From Ferruginibacter albus (GTDB taxonomy: Bacteria > Bacteroidota > Bacteroidia > Chitinophagales > Chitinophagaceae): a stretch of DNA of 64,000 nucleotides. The stretch spans positions 1,204,001 to 1,268,000 of the forward strand of contig NZ_CP083388.1 in the NCBI RefSeq assembly GCF_020042285.1, in the 5' to 3' direction. A model generated the notes under the pieces. It saw only the letters and a program-made list of their open reading frames with translations. It was not told where the DNA came from and did not search any database. Every line of letters begins with the position of its first letter. The first letter of the stretch is position 1. Positions 1 through 11,500 of this stretch are shown piece after piece. The translations under genes were made by a program, and so were the position numbers.

Positions 1-877
1 CTTACGCAGCCCGCTGTTGGCGCTAACACCACCGGCAATACATAAATTGCTAACACCGGTTTCCTTTGCAGCTTTTTTTAATTTATTTAATAAGATGGAA
101 ATAATTCTCCATTGTATAGAAGCGCAAATATCATCAAGGTTCTCAGCAATAAATTTTTTCTTCTCTTCTTCACTTGCAATGAATTCTTCTTTATATGCCA
201 GACTCTTTCCGGCATTTTGTAAAAAATAAAGAATAGAAGTTTTTAATCCGCTGAAACTAAAATTCAATCCCGGTATTTGCGGTTCGGGAAATTGATACTT
301 ATTTGGATTGCCTGATGCAGCATACTTGTCAATCAATGGACCACCGGGATAGGGAAGTCCTAATAATTTGGCACTCTTATCAAAAGCCTCTCCGGCAGCA
401 TCATCAATTGTTTCACCTAATACTTTCATTTGTAAAGGTGATTGGCATAAAACAATTTGAGTGTGACCACCGCTAACCGTTAAACATAAAAAAGGGAAAG
501 CTGGTTTATCATCCGGGATCAAATTGGCCAACACATGCGCCTGCATATGATGCACAGCGATCAACGGTTTATTTAACGCCAGCGATAATGATTTGGCAAA
601 CTGTGTTCCAACTAATAAGGAGCCAATTAAGCCGGGTGCTTGCGTGAAAGCAATGGCATCAATTTCCGATAGATCTGTCTGTGCTGTTTTTAAAGCAGCA
701 TCCACTACAGGAACAATATTCTGCAAATGTGCTCTGCTGGCCAGTTCCGGTACTACTCCTCCATATTTTTCATGTACGGTTTGATTGGCAATATGATTGG
801 ATATTATTTTCCCATCCCTGCAAATTGCAGCAGATGTTTCATCACAGCTTGATTCTATCGCAAGAATAACAGACAAT
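1..877 (-). CDS. tsaD: tRNA N6-adenosine threonylcarbamoyltransferase TsaD (C-terminus cut by window start)
   Basis: TsaD transfers the threonylcarbamoyl group to A37 of ANN-decoding tRNAs in the cytoplasm, together with TsaB and TsaE. The reading frame runs off position 1, so 292 residues are visible and roughly the last 40 are missing. The N-terminus reads MSVILAIESSCDETSAA, the ASKHA-fold nucleotide-binding start of the family. The metal-binding HHMQAH motif, the SGGHTQIVL stretch, the GEAFDKSAKLLGLPYPGG loop and the C-terminal CIAGGVSANS motif all follow. No in-frame ATG exists; TTG at 877-875 is the likely start, and a TACCTTTG box lies 39 bases upstream. The family assignment is certain; the start is inferred. 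Confidence 0.95.
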
Positions 878-915
878 TTTTTAAATTTTAAATTCCAAAT
901 TGGATTTAGGGTTCG

Positions 916-923
916 CAAAGGTA
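916..923 (-). promoter_or_regulatory. -7 box of the tsaD promoter
   Basis: On the minus strand these bases read TACCTTTG, matching the Bacteroidota -7 consensus TAnnTTTG. The box lies 39 bases upstream of the TTG start of tsaD. I see no clear -33 TTTG. It supports the choice of the TTG start. Confidence 0.5.
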
Positions 924-953
924 ACCTGTAATTTGTTATTTATAATTTGGAAT

Positions 954-2195
954 TTAGGAACGTATAGCCACCACAGGGTCTAACTTGGCTGCCCTGGATG
1001 CAGGGAATATACCTGCTAGTATTCCTACTACAATACAAAGAATGACCGTAGCTATTAATAACGGAACTGAAATGAAAACAGGAAAGTTCAGCGGTCCGGA
1101 TAAAACCAGGGTTAATATATAAACAAAGATCAAACCTATAAAACCACCCAGCAGGCAAAGAATAGCGGCTTCCATTAAAAATTCAAACAAAATGCTTCTG
1201 CTTTTGGCACCGATGGCTTTTTTCAATCCAATAACAGGAGTACGTTCTTTTACTGTAACAAACATAATATTGGCAATGCCAAACATTCCTACGATCAAAC
1301 TAATTACGCCGATCAATGCTCCCACCAGGTCAACTATTCCGAATAACCCTGTAACTGCTTTGCTGAAAGCTTCTACGCTGTTTAACGTAAAATTGTCTTC
1401 AGTCGTAGGACTTAATCTTCTTATCTGCCGCATCACGCCTTCCAATTCAGCTTGCACAGCAGTGGTCGCAACACCCTCTTTTCCTTTGGCGATAATTACC
1501 GGGTTGGAATTATCAACATCGATCAATTGCTTACAAAGATTATAAGGAATCATTACGCAATTGTCATAATCCCAGCCTACGAAATTTTTTCCTTCTTTTA
1601 TAAAAACTCCTACAATGGTTATCTTCTTTCCTTTCATTTCAATTTCTTTTCCTAACGCACGGGATGCAATGCCAAAGAGTTTTTCAGCATTATCAAAACC
1701 AATTAAAGCAACTGCACTGCCGCTATTGAATTCAACATCGGAAATATATCTACCACTTTCAAAACGCATAGGCTGAATGATAGATTGCGATTCAGTGACA
1801 CCATACACAGAAGAATTTTGAACCACATTATCACCATATGAAACATTCTCCGCATCTCTCACTACAAAACTGGCCGCATCCAATAATTGTGTTCGTTTCA
1901 TTATCAGCGATGCTTCTTCATATTTCATTACCGGTCTTGCCCGGTATTTCCACATCGGTTTATCCGGTCCGCCACTATAATCCCACCGGTCAATAAAAAT
2001 GGTATTGCTCCCCAGGCTCTTTATTTCATTTTGAAGGTTCACTTCAAAACTATTTACCGTTGCCAGAACACCCACAATACAAAATATCCCAAACGCAACA
2101 CCAATAAGGCTTAACACTGTTCTAAGCTTATTGACTTTCAGCTCCTGAAAAGTCAATCTCAGCGAGCTGCGCATTATGTTCAGTGATTTGTTCAC
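954..2195 (-). CDS. ABC transporter permease, MacB/FtsX type
   Basis: This is an inner-membrane ABC permease of the MacB family, 413 residues. It has one transmembrane helix at about residues 25-47, a large periplasmic MacB core domain (about 50-270), and a C-terminal FtsX domain with three helices. It ends in the typical FPASRAAKLDPVVAIRS tail. No ATPase or membrane-fusion gene is adjacent in this window, so the substrate is unknown. The start used is GTG at 2195; an internal ATG at 2174 is a reasonable alternative that loses seven residues. Such permeases export peptides, macrolides or lipoproteins, but no choice among these can be made here. Confidence 0.9.
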   Translation of the reverse strand: MNKSLNIMRSSLRLTFQELKVNKLRTVLSLIGVAFGIFCIVGVLATVNSFEVNLQNEIKSLGSNTIFIDRWDYSGGPDKPMWKYRARPVMKYEEASLIMKRTQLLDAASFVVRDAENVSYGDNVVQNSSVYGVTESQSIIQPMRFESGRYISDVEFNSGSAVALIGFDNAEKLFGIASRALGKEIEMKGKKITIVGVFIKEGKNFVGWDYDNCVMIPYNLCKQLIDVDNSNPVIIAKGKEGVATTAVQAELEGVMRQIRRLSPTTEDNFTLNSVEAFSKAVTGLFGIVDLVGALIGVISLIVGMFGIANIMFVTVKERTPVIGLKKAIGAKSRSILFEFLMEAAILCLLGGFIGLIFVYILTLVLSGPLNFPVFISVPLLIATVILCIVVGILAGIFPASRAAKLDPVVAIRS

Positions 2196-2325
2196 GTATC
2201 AAAATTAGGCGTTATTTAATATCAGGCGAACGATTTGTTTTCTTTATGTAACCAACAATTGTACTATTATTAAACATTGTTGTGTCACTCCCTTGTACGG
2301 CATATTTCTATTCATCCAACTTCAA

Positions 2326-2333
2326 TATCTTTG
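2326..2333 (+). promoter_or_regulatory. -7 box of the prfC promoter
   Basis: The bases read TATCTTTG, a perfect TAnnTTTG match, 60 bases upstream of the prfC ATG. No good -33 element is visible at the expected distance. Confidence 0.5.
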
Positions 2334-2392
2334 CGCCGCTTTTAGCATAGGGAAAGCCATATGTTTTCACTATAGACCATTCACTATTCACA

Positions 2393-3979
2393 ATGAAGTA
2401 TATCAACGAAATAAACAGACGTAAAACATTCGCTATCATTTCTCACCCGGATGCGGGTAAAACCACCTTAACGGAAAAGTTCCTGTTATTTGGTGGTGCT
2501 ATACAAACAGCGGGCGCAGTAAAGAGCAATAAAATAAAAAAGCATGCTACTTCCGATTTTATGGAAATAGAGCGCCAGCGTGGTATCAGCGTTGCCACCA
2601 GTGTGATGACGTTTGAATACAAGGATCATTTAATAAACCTGTTGGATACACCGGGGCACAAAGACTTTGCAGAAGATACTTATCGTACATTAACTGCTGT
2701 GGATAGCGTAATATTAGTAATTGATAGTGTGAATGGGGTAGAGCCGCAAACAAGAAGATTAATGGAAGTAATTTCCATGCGTAAAACACCGGTGATCGTC
2801 TTCATTAATAAGATGGACAGAGATGGTAAAAACCGTTTTGATCTGTTGGAAGAAATTGAGAACGAATTAAAGATCCAACTACATCCAATGACGGTGCCGA
2901 TTAACAGCGGTAAAGATTTTAAAGGAGTTTATGACCTGCATAATAAAAGCTTAGTGTTGTTTACAGCCGGTACCAAAGCCAATGATGAAGATGTAGTGGA
3001 GATAAAAGATCTCAGCGATGAGATTTTGAATACCAAGATAGGGGAGACAGATGCAAACATATTGCGGGAAGATGTGGAGCTTATTGACGGTGTGTACGGT
3101 GAATTAAACGTGAACGATTATTTGATTGGTAAAACAGCACCCGTATTTTTTGGAAGTGCCGTAAACAATTTTGGTGTAAAAGAAATGTTGGATGCCTTTA
3201 TACGTATAGCTCCCACACCACGCCCGCGCCATACAACAACAAGAGATATTAAACCTGAAGAAGATAAATTCAGCGGCTTTATTTTTAAAATTCATGCTAA
3301 TCTTGATCCTAAGCATAGAGATAGGATTGCCTTTTTACGTGTATGCAGCGGACGTTTTGAACGCAATAAATATTATGAGCATGTTCGGTTAGACAGGGAG
3401 TTTCGTTTCAGCAATCCCTATAGCTTTTTAGCTCGACAAAAAGATGTAATTGAAGAAGCATATCCCGGCGATGTAGTGGGTTTGTTTGATACTGGTAATT
3501 TTAAAATTGGCGATACATTGACAGAAGGTGAAAAATTTTATTTCACCGGCATACCAAGCTTTAGTCCTGAGATATTTAAAGAAGTGGTGAATAAAGATCC
3601 AATGAAAACAAAACAATTGGAGAAAGGCTTAATGCAGCTAACAGATGAAGGAGTAGCTCAATTGTTTACACAGTTTGGCGGTAACAAAAAAATTATTGGT
3701 TGTGTAGGTGAACTACAGTTTGAAGTTATTCAGTACCGCTTGTTACAGGAGTATAGTGCATCGGTACAAATGAATAGCTTACCTTTTTATAAAGCTTGCT
3801 GGATCACCAGTAAAGATCCAAAAAAATTGCAGGATTTTATTCGTTTTAAACAATCAAACATAGCGGAGGATAAAGACGGTCACCTGGTTTACCTGGCACA
3901 AAGCGAATGGTTCCTGAACACAGAACGCCAGAATAATCCTGATATCGAGTTTCACTTTACGAGTGAGATACATAAATAA
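2393..3979 (+). CDS. prfC: peptide chain release factor 3
   Basis: RF3 is a translational GTPase that removes RF1 or RF2 from the ribosome after peptide release. The protein is 528 residues, normal for the family. The G1 loop [10 protein letters not shown] lies at about residues 17-26, followed by the switch region [14 protein letters not shown]3 DTPGHKDF and G4 [14 protein letters not shown], where NKMD is the guanine-specificity motif. The ATG is preceded by a TATCTTTG promoter box. The gene stands alone between convergent and divergent neighbours. The [16 protein letters not shown] stretch distinguishes RF3 from EF-G. Confidence 0.96.
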   Translation: MKYINEINRRKTFAIISHPDAGKTTLTEKFLLFGGAIQTAGAVKSNKIKKHATSDFMEIERQRGISVATSVMTFEYKDHLINLLDTPGHKDFAEDTYRTLTAVDSVILVIDSVNGVEPQTRRLMEVISMRKTPVIVFINKMDRDGKNRFDLLEEIENELKIQLHPMTVPINSGKDFKGVYDLHNKSLVLFTAGTKANDEDVVEIKDLSDEILNTKIGETDANILREDVELIDGVYGELNVNDYLIGKTAPVFFGSAVNNFGVKEMLDAFIRIAPTPRPRHTTTRDIKPEEDKFSGFIFKIHANLDPKHRDRIAFLRVCSGRFERNKYYEHVRLDREFRFSNPYSFLARQKDVIEEAYPGDVVGLFDTGNFKIGDTLTEGEKFYFTGIPSFSPEIFKEVVNKDPMKTKQLEKGLMQLTDEGVAQLFTQFGGNKKIIGCVGELQFEVIQYRLLQEYSASVQMNSLPFYKACWITSKDPKKLQDFIRFKQSNIAEDKDGHLVYLAQSEWFLNTERQNNPDIEFHFTSEIHK

Positions 3980-4009
3980 ATCCCAATTGATTTGTTCTCA
4001 ACTGTACAA

Positions 4010-5449
4010 TTATCTTATTAATACAACATAACTCTTTTTTATAGCATACCCGCAATTGGTTCTTGCACGAAGTATATAAACATAGTTGGCCTGGTCGGCA
4101 GGCTTGCCTTTGTAAGTACCATCCCAACAACCAAAACGATCAGTAGTGTAGAACACTCTATCACCCCATCTGTCAAAAATTGCCAGGTCCATAAAAGGCA
4201 GGCTGTCCTTTAGTTTGCGGCTAAAGCCAAAACAATCATTTAAACCATCACCGTTAGGGGTAAACGCAGTGGGCATGTAAGCATCAAGGGGGTCAATGCA
4301 ATCACTATAGGTTTCATCGCAGCTCAGTGAGTTTTTATAAGTAAGATTAAAATTATTAGGCAAAGAAGACGTGCTGTAATTTAAACCTTTTACTATACCG
4401 GTATCTACATTGCAGTACCAGCTATAATTATTTGGTGAACTTATTCTTCCTAAAGACAAGGTATCATCTGTAGTAAAATATATTCTTCCATCAGGTGCCA
4501 GTTGAAATGTATACGTAGCAGGATAATATTCTGATACCTGAATTTGTGATGCGATCACATCATTCAGATCCTGATGGTTCAAATTAAATTGATGAACAGG
4601 CGCTACACTGTTTTCTCCTACATACAACTTTTTATTATCCGGCGAAAACTCAAGTCCATAAGGATGTTTAATAGAAGCGGTGCTGATACCTTCCTGCACA
4701 ATCCCCGATGTACTGCTGAAATGAAAAATTTCAACAACAGCCGAGTTACCAAAAAGCCCCTGTGTAGTGGAAGCCAGCCAACAACTATTATTCGATGCTT
4801 TGATAGAGCCGGAGTAATCACCATTGCGAATGGGCACACCTGCTGCAGATATTACCGGTTGTATATTCAAGCCGCTTTTTGTAACAGCGTAAGATTTAAA
4901 TCTGCCGGCAGTCATATTTTTATCGATCACCCAAAAATCTTTTTGATTGTAATTGCGAACAGCGGTTAATTTATTGGTTACATCATCATCCAGTAATGTA
5001 TTTTTTTGAATGACATCTCCCAACCCATTATTTTGTTGCATATCCACAATAGAATAATACAATGCTTTTTTACCGGGGTTTGGGGAACTGCCAATGGTAA
5101 ACACATAATAAACAGAAGCCGAATCGGGAAGCGGTACGATCAATACATCTTGTGGGATAGTTCTGTCGCTAAAAAGGCCCGTACCGTTGGGCATAATGGA
5201 ATTATCTTTTGCCCAAACAGTATCACTATTAGTATAAAATAAAAGATTGCCCAGGGTATCGCTGATACTGGCAGCAGCGTAGCCGCTATTAATAGCCGAT
5301 GTGTTGTGTACTGCCGGAAAGCCTCCTGAAAAATTGATGGAAGTATTGATCCCAAAATGCCAATTATCATATTGACTTTGAGCCATTAAGAGATTGTAAT
5401 TCACTAAAACCAAAAATACCGGGATAAGCTTTTTCATTCTTCGGCTCAT
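4010..5449 (-). CDS. secreted beta-propeller-like protein with T9SS type B (CHU_C) C-terminus
   Basis: The 479-residue protein begins with a signal peptide (MKKLIPVFLVLVNYNLLMAQ, either from the second Met or extended to MSRR). The middle resembles a beta-propeller: repeated strands such as GLEFSPDNKKLYVGENS and FQLAPDGRIYFTTDD. The last 85 residues, from YMPTAFTPNGDGLNDCFG through FDRWGDRVF to YVVLIR, are the gliding-motility-associated CHU_C domain, which directs T9SS type B export to the surface. It lies just downstream of a giant protein with the same C-terminal domain and strand, so the two may be co-transcribed. The specific function is unknown. The internal ATG at 5437 may be the true start. 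Confidence 0.88.
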   Translation of the reverse strand: MSRRMKKLIPVFLVLVNYNLLMAQSQYDNWHFGINTSINFSGGFPAVHNTSAINSGYAAASISDTLGNLLFYTNSDTVWAKDNSIMPNGTGLFSDRTIPQDVLIVPLPDSASVYYVFTIGSSPNPGKKALYYSIVDMQQNNGLGDVIQKNTLLDDDVTNKLTAVRNYNQKDFWVIDKNMTAGRFKSYAVTKSGLNIQPVISAAGVPIRNGDYSGSIKASNNSCWLASTTQGLFGNSAVVEIFHFSSTSGIVQEGISTASIKHPYGLEFSPDNKKLYVGENSVAPVHQFNLNHQDLNDVIASQIQVSEYYPATYTFQLAPDGRIYFTTDDTLSLGRISSPNNYSWYCNVDTGIVKGLNYSTSSLPNNFNLTYKNSLSCDETYSDCIDPLDAYMPTAFTPNGDGLNDCFGFSRKLKDSLPFMDLAIFDRWGDRVFYTTDRFGCWDGTYKGKPADQANYVYILRARTNCGYAIKKSYVVLIR

Positions 5450-5575
5450 TTCAGCGCAATAATGATACCAATTAATTTTTCTTTATAACTGGTTTTGGTA
5501 TTGCTATTAAGCAGCGTTGTGTCACTCATTGCAACATCAATACTACTATTAACTTTTAATTGAAGTGTAAATGCA

Positions 5576-8500
5576 TTATCGTAGTAAAACCACATTCCCT
5601 TTCCTGTTTATATTTCCGCAGGCTGTTTGTGCTACAATATAGTACACATAATTCCCTGCGTTAGCAGGTACTCCTGCGTACAAACCATTCCAGCAATCAT
5701 CAGGATTATTGGTATGAAACACCTGGTTGCCCCAACGGTCATAGATCGAAAAATCCAGTTTATCAATTCGCCCCCAGTACTTAATGCCAAAGCAATCATT
5801 TAGCCCATCACGGTTAGGTGTAAACGCATTTGGCATGTAATATCCTGATTTATCCAGGTAGTTCACAAAAATGGTTATCGTATCTGAACCAATACAACCA
5901 TCCACGCTTTTGCCTTTAACAATATATTGTTGTGTGCTTAATGGAGAGGCTATAGGATGGCTTGAGGTAGAGTCATTCAACGCATCGCCGGGTGACCATA
6001 CATAATAATTAGCACCCGAAGCAGTTAATGTGCAATAGCCATTACTGCAATCCAGGTCGTTTGATTTGGATGCAACAATAGTTAATGGCGGTGCTAAGGT
6101 AATAGTGGTAGAAAGAGTGGTTGAATTATTGCAAGTTGATTCCTTGATGGTAACTGTGTAGGTCGTTTTACTTTGTACAGGAGTAGTAACAGGATTTGCT
6201 ATTGAAGGGTCGCTTACCAAATTTGCCGGGCTCCATAAATAAATATCTCCACCGTTTGCATTTAATTGTACAGGAATAGATGTGCAAACTGTTTGATTGG
6301 GAGAAACAGTAAATACAGGATCAGGGCGTATTGAAATTTGTACAGAATCGGTATTGGTACAATTGTTTACATCAGTAACCAACACATAATAAGTGGTATT
6401 GTTTGTTGGCGATGCAATAGGAGTAGCGCTTGTAGGATTGTTAAGCGTACTGCCGGGTTGCCATTGATAACTAACGCCGCCGCTTACACTCAATTGCGTT
6501 GTAGTGTTTTTGCAAATAGCAGTATTCTGCGATTTGGTGATGGTAGGTTTTGGCAGTACGGTAATTACAACAGAATCCTTTGCAATACATCCATCAACGG
6601 TAATGCCTGTAACAATATATTTGGTTGTATTGGCAGGGCTTGCCACAGGATTGCCGATGGAAGCATTGGAAAGCCCGGTTACAGGAGACCATTGATAAGA
6701 GGCTGCACCGCTGGTGCTCAATGAAGAGGATTTACCTGAACAGATCGAAGCATTGGCACTTGTTTTAATAACTGCTGTATCAACGTTGATAACAACACTG
6801 TCCTGTTGAATTTCGACAGGTGAAAAAGAGATGTCATCCAATGCAAAATCGTTGCCTGCTTTAATAGTGTTCTTATTTACAATAGAGATCACTGCAGTGG
6901 AGTTATTACCTGAGTTCCAGCTTGAATAAAATTGCTGCCAGGTACATGTTCCGGTGGGAGCTATAATCGTATTACCTAAAACAATTCCATTGATCGAAAA
7001 TTTAAGTTGCGCAGGATTTGCTAATGACAAGGATTGTATCCATGCAGCAAAAGCATAATTGGTATTAGGAGATACAAGAATAGTTTCCGACCATATGATC
7101 GCATCAATTGTAGGGGAACCGTTTACCAGCATCATATTGCCTGTTGCGGTAGTATGATCATTACAAGTACCTAGTCCACCATTCCATGCTTTTGGATTAG
7201 CACTGATAAAATATTGCCCTTCTGTTTGATTTGGATTGGCAAAATTATATTGAGAAGTGAAGCCCGTATTTCCGGCAGTAAAATCTCCATTGGTAATAAG
7301 GTTCTTTCCGGGTGTTTTAGAGTTCAGGTAATAGGTTATTTTTCTGGGAGTAGAAGTGGTTGGCGCAGCCAGAGAAGCATTATCCAAATAAGTAGAAGGT
7401 GTCCAGCAATATTCCAGCCCCGGTTTTGACTGCAGCTGTTTGCTGGCGCCAAAACAAATAGTCGTATCCTGGGTTGTTATCACATCAGCCTTTATAACGC
7501 CTATCGTAATGATTTTTGTAATAGTATCCCTGCAGCCATTGGCGTTGCTGACACTGAATTTTACAGTATACGTTCCCGATAAAGTATATACATGTGTCGG
7601 CTGTAAATTATTCGTGATAGAATCTCCATCCCCAAATAAGAAAACAGGATTTTGAGTATTGGTACCCGCTGCAGAAAATTGTACAGACAGCGGATTGCAG
7701 ACGTCCTGTATATATGAAAAATCAAAATTAAAAATAGTATCAACGATAACTTTTATTGAATCAACATTAGCGCAAGTACCGGGGTTTGAAACGGTTACTG
7801 TATATATGGTCGTTGCGGTTGGAGATGCTACAGGATTTGAAATAGCAGGATCACTTAATGTATTGGCAGGTTGCCATTGATAACTTGTTCCGCCGGATAC
7901 GTTTAATTGTGTAGTGGTATTTTTACAAATAGTAACATCCGGCGATTTGGTAATGGTTAATTTAGGTTTAATTAAGATCGTAACCGTATCATTGGCAGTA
8001 CATCCGTAACTGTTAGTTCCTGTAACAATATACTGTGTACTGTCTGTCGGTGCAGCAACAGGATTGCCTATATTAGGATTGGATAATGCCGTAGTTGGAT
8101 TCCACTTATAGCTTGTTGCCCCGGTTGTTGCTAATTGAACATTACTTCCTGCGCAAATAGTAGTATCGTTACTTGTTTTAATAGCAGGGGTGTCAACTGT
8201 TATTATAACGCTGTCTTGTTGTATCTGCAAGGGTGCAAAAGATATATCATCTAATGCAAAATCATTTCCTCCGAATGTTAGTGTGTTATTTACTAATGAA
8301 ATAGTAGCAGTGGTATTATTGCCTGAATTCCAAATTGCATAAAAATTTTCCCATACACAAGTGTTGAAATTTGTTTTGAATACGTTCCCTATCAAATTAT
8401 CATTAATAGAAAATTGAAGAGATGATGTTGTAGGATCATTAACCGTTAGATTTTGGCCCCAGGCAGAAAACGCATAATTAGTATTGGGCGTTACATTAAT

Positions 8501-11500
8501 AATTTGCTTCCATACGTTTACGTTAGGAGTAGAAGATCCATTTACTAACATCATATTGCCGTTGCCTGATGCTCCCGTATGATCGCTACAGGAAGACATG
8601 CCCGGATTCCAGCTTTTTGGATTTGTGCCAATGAAATATTGTGCTGCAGTAGTATTGTTATTTGTATAGGTATAAGCAGAGGTAAAACCTGTATTCCCAT
8701 TATTAAAATCTCCATTGGTAATAAGATTAGTACCTTGAATTTTTGAGGTAAGGTAATAGGTTATTGTTTTAGGTGTAGATGTTACAGGTGTTGCAGTGGC
8801 TGTATTATCTAAATAAATTGAGGGAGACCAACAATATTCCAACGCAGGTTTCGACTGTAATTTTTTGGTGCTGCCAAAACATATCGTTGTGTCTTTGGTT
8901 GTAATGATATCTGCTGATGTAACTACAATGGGTATCTTTTTAGTTGCTGTATCTGTACAGCCTTTTGTATTTATGGCACTGAACTGGACAGTGTAGGTTC
9001 CCAAATTTGAATAGGTTACATTAGGTGTTAACGTACTGGTATTTGTAGTGTTATTTCCAAAATCCCATTTATAACTTGTATAAGGAGAAGAAATAGTACC
9101 GGTAAAGGTTACGTTCTTTGGGTTACAAACATCCTGGTTAAATGAAAAATCAGCAGATGGTCCATCTAATACAACTATTTGTTTGCAATAAGATGATTGA
9201 GTTGGCAAACTATCATCTGTAACCAAATTGATGGTATAAGTACCTGCAGAGGAATAGCTAAATGTTGGTGGTGTATATGCTGTAGAGCTTGGAATAGAAA
9301 CTCCTGTGCAACCTGCAAAACGAAGTCTTGTAATACTATTGCCAAGGTTGGTCACAAAACTATATAGATCGCTGCCTACTCTAAAGAACTTTGATATGGA
9401 ATGAGGTCCGTTTAGTTGCCCTATATTACCTAATGAAGAACCCGTTGGAACACTTGTAAGGTTGTTATGAAAATCGAGCTTAACCACATCGCTTAAATTT
9501 TCATTTACAACAAAACCAACATCGTTACCACAAACTTTTACAATGTATATGTCTCTCGGATTATTCAATAACCCGCCGATATTACCTAAGTTAACTGCTG
9601 TAGGTGTATTTAATAATGAATTGCCAAAGTTGAGTCTTGTTATCGTTCCATAATTAGGATTGGTAGGGTCATCCTGGTAACTGTTTACAACATATGCGTA
9701 CCAATTACCGCCATCATAAATGGCATAAATACCTGTAGGATTATCAAGATTGCCGATGTTACCCAAATTAGTTGCCGTTGGAGTATTGGAAAAGCTGCCG
9801 GTAAAATTAAACAGCGTGATCGTGCTGCTTCCTTTATTAACAACCAATCCATACCAATTACCACTTTGTTGAAACATGTATATATCATGCGGATAAGAAA
9901 GACTACCAATGTTACCCCAATCTGTAGCTACCGGAGATGCGTTGGTGATAGAAGCGCCAAATTCTATTTTTATAATATGTGCTGTCGGGGCATTTCCTTT
10001 AATACCCACCATAACAAATGCATACCATTTATTTTCGTTGTAAACAACCTGTATGCCTTCTGTACCGCCGGGTAATAATTTTCCGCCAAAATTTCCAAGG
10101 TTAGTAGCAGTAGGAGTGTTAAGCATATTATTCCCAAAATCCCATCGTACCAGGTTACCTGTAGAATAATTATTTATAAAAAGATGATAGTTTCCAAGAT
10201 CATCTTTCACATAATCAGAAAATACAGAACCGCTTAAATAATTCCCGGGATTACCCAGGTTAACAGCATCAGGAGTAGAATTAATATTTGCCGAGCAAAA
10301 GCTCCAGAAATAACTGGATGTGCAGGTGGATGTATTGACAATGTTGATAGGACTATTGATACAAACAGTATCGGGCGCAGTAAAGCCAATGTTTTGCGGC
10401 GTTACTGTAAGATGAGTAGTTACAATGCTATCGCAACCTCCGGAATTGGTAAGCGTATCATTATACGTACCTGTTATTATATGATTTAAAAAGCTTTTTC
10501 CCTGGCAGATAGTAGTATCAATGGTACTGGAAGTTGTAATACAACAAGTTTTATTTTGTAAAACATTATTAGTAGAAGTTATTGTACCATTAACAGCAAT
10601 TCCAAAAGGATTAACCTGTCCTTGTGTACCATTTGACGGAAGTGTATAGTATATCCCGTTTGCTTCTTCAAAATTTGCCGCAGTTATTGTCAAGGTATGA
10701 TTTCCCGGTGCAAGCACTTTAGAAGTTGTTATCTGTACCGGAGGAATTAAAGTTCCTAAGGTGCCTGAATAAGTGTATAATGTTATTGCATTAGGAGTGC
10801 CTGCATCTATTATAACAGACTGGGCAGCATTATCTACAGATACATGAAAATTAAAATTTACATTCTCACTGGTAGCGCTGTTGATAAAAAAGGTTCTTTG
10901 AATTGTTACAGTACAGTTAGTAAAATTATCTACCTGTGTTTTGGGTGTATATATTGTATTAAATGGAAAACAGCTCAGGTAGGTATCTGTTTGTATCCAG
11001 GGTGATGGATAGGTTTTAATTACATAAGGGCTTGTTCCTATTGCAGCAGGGCTTGCACTTACTCCGGAAGGCGGAACAAAATTAGAAGGAGTATTGGTAT
11101 TGCTAAACGAGTTTTTCATGTCGTTAGAGATAGCAGTAACGATCCAACTGCTATCTCTTTGTCCGGCGGGAATTATTGAGTTTGTAGTAGCGTTGTAGCC
11201 GGTAGTAATATTTATTGAATTAATTGCAGGACAATTGCAATTACTTTTGATAGTAAGATTTGTAGTTATAATGCTATCACATCCTGCAACATTAGTAATA
11301 GTGTCTTTATATGTACCGGTTGTTGTATGGGTTAAAAAACTCTGACCCGGGCAAATGGTTGTATCTATAGTCACAGAAGTAGGAGTACAACAAGGCTTAT
11401 TCTGCAAAACATTGTTTGTAGAAGTGATAGAACCGGAAACTCCTATTGCAAAAGGATTCCATTGGTATTGGGATCCGTTAATGGTAGTATAATAGCCTCC

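Noticed and set aside
890-956. 12-bp inverted repeat around the tsaD promoter
   Set aside because: Both arms are AT-rich words of a kind common in this genome, and one arm includes the stop codon of the permease gene; chance is likely.
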